From positions 1 to 33,940 of the forward strand of contig JALOPN010000021.1 of NCBI GenBank assembly GCA_025453875.1: a stretch of 33,940 nt of DNA. Direction: 5' to 3'. The notes under the pieces are model-generated. The model was not told the DNA's origin, did no database searches, and worked only from the letters and a program-made list of their open reading frames with translations. Below, in pieces: positions 22,656 through 29,295 of the stretch; the first letter of the stretch is position 1, and every line of letters begins with the position of its first letter. Origin of the DNA: Gemmatimonadaceae bacterium. Its GTDB lineage: Bacteria; Gemmatimonadota; Gemmatimonadetes; Gemmatimonadales; Gemmatimonadaceae. Position numbers and translations under genes: made by a program.

Positions 22656-24800
22656 ATGGCAACTTCGTCCCGTCCAGCCCGCGCCCGGGCCGCCCGTCCC
22701 GCGACGTCGGCGGCGTCCGGCCCCGCGCCGCTCTCCCGCGAGCAGCTGCTGCGCGCCTACCGCGCGATGTACCTCTCGCGTCGCCTCGACGACAAGGAGA
22801 TCCAGCTCAAGCGCCAGAACAAGATCTTCTTCCAGATCTCCGGCGCCGGTCACGAGGCCGTCCTCGTGGCCGCCGGCCTCCTCCTCAAGCCGGCGCACGA
22901 CTGGTTCTACCTGTACTACCGCGATCGCGCGCTCTGCCTGATGCTGGGTGAGACGGGCGCCGAGATGCTCTATTCGGCGGTCGGTGCCGCGATCGACCCC
23001 AACTCGGGCGGGCGGCAGATGCCCAGCCACTGGGGCAAGAAGGAACTCAACATCGTCTCGGTGTCGTCGCCGACCGGTACGCAGTTCCTGCAGGCCGTCG
23101 GCGCCGCCGAAGCCGTGCAGCGCGCGCAGTCGCTCGGCATCACCGAGGGCTTCGCGTCCGACGAAGTCGTGCTCGTCACCACGGGCGACGGCACCACCAG
23201 CGAAGGCGAGTTCTGGGAGTCGCTCAACACGGCCAGCAACCTTGGCCTGCCCATTGTCTATCTCGTCGAGGACAACGGCTACGCGATCTCGGTGCCGGTC
23301 GAGGTCGGCACGGCGGGCGGTTCGATCTCGGAACTCGTCACCGGCTTCCCCGGGCTGCACATCGAACAGTGCGATGGCTGCGACGTGATGGCGTCATACG
23401 AGGCGCTGGATCGCGCCATTCGCTACGCGCGCGAGCGGAAGGGGCCGGCGCTGGTGCACGCCAAGGTCATTCGTCCGTATTCGCATTCGCTCTCGGACGA
23501 CGAAGTGCTCTACCGTCCCGACGAGGAGCGCGCCGAAGACGCCGCGCGCGACCCGCTCGTGCGTTTCCCTGCCTGGCTCGAGGCGAACGGTCACGCGACC
23601 GCCACCGAACTCGCCGCGATTCGCGACGAGGTGGACGCCGAAGTCCTCGCGGCGACCGACGATGCGCTGTCGCAGCCGCAGCCCGCCCCGGAGACGGTGC
23701 ACTTCGCCGTGTACTCGCCCGACGTCGACCCGACCGGTGAGCACTTCGACACCGAGGACGATCCGCAGTTCAGCGGCGATCCCACCACCATGGTGGATCT
23801 GCTCAACGCCTGCATGAAGGACGAGATGGCGCGCGACGAGCGCATCCTCGTGTTCGGCGAGGATGTGGCCGATGTGTCGCGCGAGCAGTACCTCGGCAAG
23901 GTCAAGGGCAAGGGCGGCGTGTTCAAGGTGACACACGGCCTGCAGACGAAGTTCGGCAGCACGCGCGTGTACAACTCGCCGCTCGCCGAGGCCAACATCA
24001 TCGGCCGCGCGATCGGTCTCGCGCACCGCGGCTTCAAGCCGGTCGTCGAGATCCAGTTCTTCGACTACATCTGGCCCGCGTACATGCAGCTGCGCGACGA
24101 GCTGGCCACGATGCGCTGGCGCTCGAACAACGCCTTCAGTGCGCCGGTCGTGGTGCGCACGACGTACGGCGGCTACATCCGCGGTGGCATTTATCACTCA
24201 CAGACGGGAGCGTCGCTCTTCACGCACTGCCCCGGCCTGCGCGTGGTGTGCCCGAGCAACGCGCTCGACGCGAACGGGCTGCTGCGCACCGCCATTCGTT
24301 GCGAAGACCCGGTCATTTTCCTCGAGCACAAGCACCTGTACCGCCAGACGTACAACAAGGGCGCGTATCCGGGGCCGAACTTCATGATTCCGTTCGGCAA
24401 GGCCCGCACGGTGCGCGAAGGCTCGGATCTCACCGTGGTGACGTACGGTGCCACGGTGCAGCGCGCGCTCGTCGCGGCCAATCAGATCGCCGATGAGGGT
24501 GGCCCGTCGGTGGAAGTGATCGACCTGCGTACGCTGTCGCCGTGGGATCAGGAGACGGTGTACGCCAGTGTGAAGAAGACCGGCCGCGTGATCGTGGCCT
24601 ACGAAGACAGCATCTCGTGGGGCTACGGCGCCGAAATCGCGGCGCGCATTGCCGACGATTGCTTTGCGTGGCTCGATGCGCCGGTCAAGCGCGTGGCGAG
24701 CACCGACACGTTCGTTGGCTACGCCCCGTCGCTCGAAGATGCGACCCTGCCGCAGATTTCGACGTTCCGCGATGCGTACACGGAGCTCGCGCGGTTCTGA
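22656..24800 (+). CDS. 2-oxoacid dehydrogenase E1 component, fused alpha-beta subunits
   Basis: The 714-residue product fuses both E1 subunits. The alpha part (about 30-370) has the thiamine-diphosphate motif [13 protein letters not shown] ending in EDNGYAIS and the loop [11 protein letters not shown]. The beta part (from about 380) has [17 protein letters not shown] and [13 protein letters not shown]. It decarboxylates a 2-oxoacid (pyruvate or branched-chain) and passes the acyl group to E2 lipoate; no E2 or E3 gene is in the window. ATG 22656 is used; AGGAGG at 22620-22625 is 30 bases upstream, too far to serve as its ribosome site. GTG 22647 is an alternative start. Confidence 0.93.
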   Translation: MATSSRPARARAARPATSAASGPAPLSREQLLRAYRAMYLSRRLDDKEIQLKRQNKIFFQISGAGHEAVLVAAGLLLKPAHDWFYLYYRDRALCLMLGETGAEMLYSAVGAAIDPNSGGRQMPSHWGKKELNIVSVSSPTGTQFLQAVGAAEAVQRAQSLGITEGFASDEVVLVTTGDGTTSEGEFWESLNTASNLGLPIVYLVEDNGYAISVPVEVGTAGGSISELVTGFPGLHIEQCDGCDVMASYEALDRAIRYARERKGPALVHAKVIRPYSHSLSDDEVLYRPDEERAEDAARDPLVRFPAWLEANGHATATELAAIRDEVDAEVLAATDDALSQPQPAPETVHFAVYSPDVDPTGEHFDTEDDPQFSGDPTTMVDLLNACMKDEMARDERILVFGEDVADVSREQYLGKVKGKGGVFKVTHGLQTKFGSTRVYNSPLAEANIIGRAIGLAHRGFKPVVEIQFFDYIWPAYMQLRDELATMRWRSNNAFSAPVVVRTTYGGYIRGGIYHSQTGASLFTHCPGLRVVCPSNALDANGLLRTAIRCEDPVIFLEHKHLYRQTYNKGAYPGPNFMIPFGKARTVREGSDLTVVTYGATVQRALVAANQIADEGGPSVEVIDLRTLSPWDQETVYASVKKTGRVIVAYEDSISWGYGAEIAARIADDCFAWLDAPVKRVASTDTFVGYAPSLEDATLPQISTFRDAYTELARF

Positions 24801-24819
24801 GTGTGCGTCTCGCTGAAAG

Positions 24820-24851
24820 ACGAACGGCCCGCCAGTTGGCGGGCCGTTCGT
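24820..24851. terminator. Bidirectional terminator between E1 and the DUF4412-type gene
   Basis: A perfect 14-bp stem has arms 24820-24833 and 24838-24851 around the loop AGTT. GTTTCGT follows on the plus side, and the CTGAAAG before it gives CTTTCAG on the minus side. It sits between convergent genes. Confidence 0.8.
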
Positions 24852-24874
24852 GTTTCGTGCCGTGCAGATACCAC

Positions 24875-25849
24875 TCAGGCCGGCGGGCGTCGACGCAGCA
24901 GGCCACCGAGCCCGCCACCGCCACTGTTCCCCTCGGCCTCGTCCATCTTCGGCATTTCGATGAGCTTGAAGTTCGAGGGCAGCTCGAACACGGCCGCCGG
25001 CACATCGGCCGTCGTCCATTCGGTCACTTCCATCGTGCTCAACTCGTACTGCGGTCGCCCGCGATCACCCTGCGTGGTCTTCGACTGCGACACCGACTTG
25101 AGCGTGCCGTAGGTCGGGAGCTGACGCATCGGCGCCGCGATGACCTCCTCGAAGTTGCTGAAGCCCTCGAACATGCCGCTCATGTTGCGCGCCATGTCCG
25201 TGAAGGGGTTCATCATGTCCTTCGGCGCGAGCTTCGGCGCCATCCACAACATGGTGCGGCTCTCGACGCGGTTCGTGCGTCCCATGCCCATCACGCGCAT
25301 CGACATGGTGTAGTTCTGCAGGATCTCCCACTTCTCGGTGTCGTAGCCGAGGATTGCCTCACCGGCGCCGAGCTTGTTCACCGTGACCGAGGGATCCTTG
25401 AACTCGATCTTCATGATGCCGCCCGTCATGGAGGCGAGCGACGACATCATCGAACCGAGCGCCTTGGCGTCGACCTTCATGTACTGCTTTTCCTTGGGGT
25501 CCACCATGTACATGGTGTTGCCGCCGTCGTGCAGCAGGATGTACCCCTCCTTGCTGCCCATCGCCGGTGACGGCCCCTTGAGATCGGAGAAGTCGATGCG
25601 CGCCTTGTCGCCGGCGATCTGCACCTTGCCGGTGGCCTGCGTGACAACCTTGCGCGCCGCCGAGAAGCTCTCGTCCGACTCAGCGGTCGTCGTGCGGAAG
25701 GTGTAGATGGTGCCCGGCACCGTGGCGAGGCGCGGCGGCGTCACGAAGGCGGTGGTGCCGGCGACGAATGCTGCCGCGCCCAGCCAGGACGCGCCGCGGC
25801 GCATCAGGCGGGAATGGCGCGTCACGAAGCGAGCGGTTGAAACGTGCAT
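24875..25849 (-). CDS. Exported DUF4412-type protein
   Basis: The 324-residue product has an N-terminal basic segment and hydrophobic signal (GASWLGAAAFVAGTTAFV). A beta-rich body follows with KARIDFSDLKG and ILLHDGGNTMYMVDPKEKQYMKVD, the latter typical of DUF4412-like proteins that resemble lipoprotein-carrier folds. It ends in a Gly-rich and Arg/Pro tail. GGAG (25857-25860, read on the minus strand) lies seven bases before ATG 25849. It follows the CsgG-like gene by 25 bases and is probably in its operon. Function unknown; an envelope location is inferred. Confidence 0.8.
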   Translation of the reverse strand: MHVSTARFVTRHSRLMRRGASWLGAAAFVAGTTAFVTPPRLATVPGTIYTFRTTTAESDESFSAARKVVTQATGKVQIAGDKARIDFSDLKGPSPAMGSKEGYILLHDGGNTMYMVDPKEKQYMKVDAKALGSMMSSLASMTGGIMKIEFKDPSVTVNKLGAGEAILGYDTEKWEILQNYTMSMRVMGMGRTNRVESRTMLWMAPKLAPKDMMNPFTDMARNMSGMFEGFSNFEEVIAAPMRQLPTYGTLKSVSQSKTTQGDRGRPQYELSTMEVTEWTTADVPAAVFELPSNFKLIEMPKMDEAEGNSGGGGLGGLLRRRPPA

Positions 25850-25874
25850 CAAGAATCTCCTGTGAAATGAACGA

Positions 25875-26864
25875 TCACTTCTTGCTGACGAGCGTCTTCT
25901 TGACCCATCCCTCGACGGTCGAGCCCTGAATCTTGAGGAAGCCGTTCTGCTCCTCACCAAGATAGATCACCTCGTCCGTCTTCTTGAGCGTGCCCGCGAC
26001 TCGCGCCGCATCCGACGCGCTGGCGTGCACCTTCACGTTATCGATCTTCGACGCCAGCACGTCACCCTCGGCGAACACGGCGCCAGCCGTCGGCGTCTCA
26101 CCACTCAGCAGCTTCGACGCGTCAAAGCGCTGCGCGCGCGCCATCATCGTGGCGTCGCCCTTGAGCTGCTTGACGATCTGGTTGTAGTTGTCCATGTACG
26201 ACGCGGCAATGATCTTGCCCTCCGCCGTGCTGGTGTAGGCGCCCGCGCCGCCCACGACGCCACCCACCCAGCCGAACATGCCGAGCGAGAAGTCCGTCTT
26301 CTTCGCCTTGCCTTCGGCGGCCGCCACCTGCACGGTGGTGCGCGTGTCCGCGATGAGAATCGTGGTGGTCGCTTCCTTGAACTTCACGCCGCCGGCGATG
26401 GCGCCGACGCCGAGTCGACGTCCGATGCCGCCAAGCGCCGCGCCCGCGCCGCCCGCGTTGTTGTCGACCACCTGAATGGCGGGGTTCATTACGAAGTCGG
26501 CCACGACCATCTGGCCACCGCCCATGTTCGATCCCGCCTGCGCCTCACCGGCGCGCGCGAGTTCACGTTCGCCCTGCACGATCGCCATGCCGGCGCCGCG
26601 CTCGAGCACAATGAAACACTTGGACTGCTGCACGAACATCCGAAGCAGCGCCGTGGGCGACCCGAGCGAGTAGCGCGCGAAGTACTGCATGTACTCCGAG
26701 CGCGGCTCGGCAAGTGCGATCGAGCCGAACGGCCGATCGCAGCGTTCGAGCTCGTCCTTGTCCTGCGCGCCGGCGGCGGGTGCGATCAGGAGCAGGGCGG
26801 CGACGAGTGGCGCGGTGTGCGTACGGCGAGCAGTCTGCGACGCGGAAAACGACCGGTGGAACAT
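25875..26864 (-). CDS. CsgG-like exported protein with C-terminal SH3-like region
   Basis: The 329-residue product has a signal peptide (ending PAAGAQ). The body resembles the CsgG/curli-secretion family: CFIVLERGAGMAIVQGERELARAG, MVVADFVMNPAIQ, TTILIADTRTTVQVAAAEG and a C-terminal helix MDNYNQIVKQL. About 65 residues at the end (VHASASDAARVAGTLKKTDEV, then GFLKIQ and VEGWVKKTLV) look like a bacterial SH3 domain. CsgG forms an outer-membrane export pore, but no Cys for lipidation is seen after the signal and no CsgE/F or curlin gene is nearby. The role is therefore open. The start is placed at ATG 26864 by the signal peptide. Confidence 0.82.
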   Translation of the reverse strand: MFHRSFSASQTARRTHTAPLVAALLLIAPAAGAQDKDELERCDRPFGSIALAEPRSEYMQYFARYSLGSPTALLRMFVQQSKCFIVLERGAGMAIVQGERELARAGEAQAGSNMGGGQMVVADFVMNPAIQVVDNNAGGAGAALGGIGRRLGVGAIAGGVKFKEATTTILIADTRTTVQVAAAEGKAKKTDFSLGMFGWVGGVVGGAGAYTSTAEGKIIAASYMDNYNQIVKQLKGDATMMARAQRFDASKLLSGETPTAGAVFAEGDVLASKIDNVKVHASASDAARVAGTLKKTDEVIYLGEEQNGFLKIQGSTVEGWVKKTLVSKK

Positions 26865-27018
26865 GGGGGCGGGCCTCGAGGAGGGACGGGTCGGCGACAG
26901 GCAGGTCCGTTCAAACGTGAAGCAACTGCCCCTGCCCCGCAACCTCCGTTGCGTCGCCGTTCGGTCGCGGCGGTCACGGTGTCGGACCCGCGCCCTCGAG
27001 GCGCGAGGCGCGCGGCGT

Positions 27019-27675
27019 TCAGAAGTACAGCGATCCGAGCACGCCGATGCGGCCGACGGACAGTCCGATCGATGTGCCCGTCCGCTCCGGTGCCGTGCCC
27101 GACACGCGCTCGCGATCGCGCGAGACCAGCGCCTGTGCCCGCCACTGTGCGCCGAGCGACAAGGACGAGGTCACCATCCACTGTGCACCGACATCCGCCG
27201 ACAGCCCACCAACAAGCGATGCCGTGCGCGGCGTCGTGAACGTCGTCTCCCCCGGCACGACCGAGGTCAGTGTCGCCGGCTCGACCTGTCGCCATCCGAC
27301 CACGGCTCCGACCGAGAGGAACTGCGAGACGTTGGGTCGTACCGGACGAAACCAGCGGTGTCCGAGCGAAAGATCGACACGCGATGACTTTCGATTCGAG
27401 AGCAGCGATGCGCTGGGCGTCCGACTGTACTCGGCGCCGACGGACCCGACCCATGCGCGATTCGGCGCGCGAAATCGCAGCACGCCAACGCTCGAGAAGG
27501 AGCCGAGGTTGAACTCCACGCCCCACTGGCCCGCGCGGAACGGAAGCGTGTCGCTGGCGGCAGCGCCAGACGCGCTTTGCGCCGACAGCGGTGCGATGGC
27601 GGCGGTGGCGCTGAACAGCAGCGCGAGCACATGGTGGCGCGTTGCCGAGACACGCAGGCTGGGAGCGAGTGGCAT
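27019..27675 (-). CDS. Exported beta-barrel-like outer membrane protein
   Basis: The 218-residue product has a signal peptide (ALLFSATAAIAPLSAQ). Short alternating strands follow, including QWGVEFNLGSFSSVGVLRF, RVDLSLGHRWF and LGAQWRAQAL. It ends in the aromatic residue Phe (GSLYF), as outer-membrane barrels usually do. This predicts a small barrel of about eight strands. No family is recognised. It lies 154 bases upstream of the CsgG-like gene on the same strand, so they may share expression. Confidence 0.78.
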   Translation of the reverse strand: MPLAPSLRVSATRHHVLALLFSATAAIAPLSAQSASGAAASDTLPFRAGQWGVEFNLGSFSSVGVLRFRAPNRAWVGSVGAEYSRTPSASLLSNRKSSRVDLSLGHRWFRPVRPNVSQFLSVGAVVGWRQVEPATLTSVVPGETTFTTPRTASLVGGLSADVGAQWMVTSSLSLGAQWRAQALVSRDRERVSGTAPERTGTSIGLSVGRIGVLGSLYF

Positions 27676-27808
27676 GGGATAGAGCGTCGTCACGGGGGAC
27701 CTGGATCGGAACGGAACGCGCGATCTGGCGCGCGGCGTCGCAGTTGCGGCGCCGATACCCCGCACGGCCACCGTGGTTCCCTCCCGAACGGCGTAGATCC
27801 CCGCGCGA

Positions 27809-28597
27809 TCACGCGCGCCGTCGCACCAGCAGCCCCATCGCGAAGACCATCGTGGCCAGCAGCGCGAAATCGATCGCGCCGAAGGCGAGTCCGGCAAGCC
27901 ACGCCTTCGTGGTCGTGCCGTCACGCAACGTGGCACCAAGGTACGCACCAAGCGCCGCCGCCGACCCCACCGCGAGCAGCAGCCGATCGCCCTCGTGTCG
28001 GGCGCGCTTCGGCAACGGCCGCGGCTCGAGTGCACGCCACCTCCAGAGCAACCGACGGTCCGCGATGAACGCGACCATCCAGGCTCCGGCGAGTCCGAGC
28101 ACCACGGTGAGCCAGAGCTGCAGCGCGTCGTGCAACGGCACCGGTCCACCGAACGACGGCACCGGCGTGCGCAGCCACGGCAGATACGTCACTGCCCACC
28201 CCGAGTGCCCGCCGTGCGTGATGCCGTCGAGCGCCCAGTGCGACACGCCGCCGATCCACGCCGACAGCGCCGCAATGCACCAGGCGCGTCGCCCGGTCGG
28301 TGGACGAAGTGCGGCGAGATCGTGCAGCCGCAACCGCGGATGATCACGCACGAACGGCAGCACGGGTGGCAGCACGATCGCGGTCAGCAGCCATGTGAGC
28401 GCCAGCGCGAGTGGCGTGGAGAAGTACAGCTGCGCGGCAAAGGTGTGGCTGATGATCCAGTCATCGTGCATGCGGCCGATGAACTCGAGATCGGGCGCCA
28501 TGCTGCCGATGCAGAGCGCGAGCCCGTTGAAGTGATGCGGCCACCGCAGCTTGAGCGGAAGCACGAGCGCCTGATGGGCGAGGATGGTGGCTGGCAT
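27809..28597 (-). CDS. DUF4184-type integral membrane protein
   Basis: The 262-residue product begins MPATILAHQALVLPL, followed by LALCIGSMAPDLEFIGR. This opening is typical of DUF4184 proteins (MPxTxxHPAxxLPL, then GSMxPDxEY). Several membrane helices follow, with His-rich signatures WIGGVSHWALDGITHGGHSGW. It may be a metal-dependent membrane hydrolase relative, which is inference from the conserved His/Asp. ATG 28597 is preferred over 28609 because the family starts with this motif. Confidence 0.85.
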   Translation of the reverse strand: MPATILAHQALVLPLKLRWPHHFNGLALCIGSMAPDLEFIGRMHDDWIISHTFAAQLYFSTPLALALTWLLTAIVLPPVLPFVRDHPRLRLHDLAALRPPTGRRAWCIAALSAWIGGVSHWALDGITHGGHSGWAVTYLPWLRTPVPSFGGPVPLHDALQLWLTVVLGLAGAWMVAFIADRRLLWRWRALEPRPLPKRARHEGDRLLLAVGSAAALGAYLGATLRDGTTTKAWLAGLAFGAIDFALLATMVFAMGLLVRRRA

Positions 28598-28676
28598 GTG
28601 ATGCAGCATCGGTTGGCTGCGTCACGGTGCGGTGAAGCGCACGTCACCGTGGTGAGTAGGGTTGCGCGGGCGAGGA

Positions 28677-28840
28677 CTGCAGCTGTTCAGGGAACCGCCA
28701 GCCCGCATCGGCTGCCATCAGCTCCGTCAGCGCGTCGCGAGACAGAAAGTTCAGCCGATCAGCTGAAGCCGGTCGTCTCGCGACGCGCCGATGGAGCTGA
28801 GGGAGCTGGTGCGGGCTGGATGGTCCCTGGACAGCTGCAG
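28677..28840 (-). repeat. Palindromic element, copy 1
   Basis: This 164-base imperfect palindrome starts with CTGCAGCTG and ends with CAGCTGCAG. It is centred at 28758.5 on TTCAGC-N6-GCTGAA. Perfect inner arms GCGTCGCGAGAC (28732-28743) and GTCTCGCGACGC (28775-28786) lie near the centre. Its reverse complement aligns better with copy 2 than its forward strand does. Confidence 0.85.
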
Positions 28841-29041
28841 GCGCCGCACCGCATCGTGCGTGGGGCAGGGGCGATTTCCGTGCGACCATCACGCTGGTGC
28901 AGCGGTTCGGCTGGCTGCCAGGTCGCTGACGCTGGTCGGCTGGCCGTTCCAGCTGGAGCAACAACCAGCCAGCGGCCCGGCCCCCGCAGCGTGCCCCGCT
29001 CGCGTCCCGATCCCGTGCCGCGGCCGCACATCGCGGATCGC

Positions 29042-29202
29042 CTGCAGCTGTCCAGGAACCATCCAGCCCGCACCAGCTCCGTCAGCTCCACCAGCGCATC
29101 GCGAGGCAGAGAGTTCAGCTGATCAGCTGAAGGCTGTCGTCTCGTGATGCGCGGACGGAGCTGATGGCAGCTGAGACCTGGCGGTTCCCTGCACGGCTGC
29201 AG
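29042..29202 (+). repeat. Palindromic element, copy 2
   Basis: This 161-base imperfect palindrome is bounded by CTGCAGCTG and GGCTGCAG. It is centred on the perfect 18-base palindrome at 29114-29131 (TTCAGCTGA/TCAGCTGAA). It is strongly similar to copy 1 read on the opposite strand, sharing for example GACGGAGCTGATGGCAGC and TGGCGGTTCCCTG. Confidence 0.85.
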
Positions 29203-29295
29203 GCACGGCACCGCGGCACCGCGCGGCACCGACGCTCGCCGTGCGCCGCCCCTCCCCGCCCCGTACTTTCCCTGCGTCCCCAACCGGAGTTCCGC

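Larger units (their letters stand above)
28598..29295. other. Gene-free region with nested palindromic elements
   Basis: About 700 bases without a supportable gene between a leftward and a rightward gene. It holds two 161-164-base palindromic repeats in inverted orientation (28677-28840 and 29042-29202), a 201-base centre (28841-29041) with further inverted motifs around GGCTGG/CCAGCC, and a small inverted repeat CACGGTG/CACCGTG at 28623-28651. Just before the peptidase gene, TACTTT (29264-29269) might be a -10 element. Small open frames here encode repeat-derived peptides and are not credible. Confidence 0.75.

Noticed and set aside
25875-26864. Curli secretion system (csg operon)
   Set aside because: Only the CsgG-like protein is present, without lipobox Cys, curlin subunits or CsgE/F.
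26025-27239. Open frame antisense to the CsgG-like gene
   Set aside because: Arg/Ala-rich shadow; the minus strand has a signal peptide and recognisable family features.
28644-29161. Several small open frames on both strands within the palindromic region
   Set aside because: They translate the repeats themselves (recurrent peptides such as ELVRAGW and SADQL) on both strands, which follows from the palindromes and not from coding.
28677-29202. CRISPR array
   Set aside because: Only two long repeat units in inverted orientation, no short regularly spaced repeats and no cas genes.
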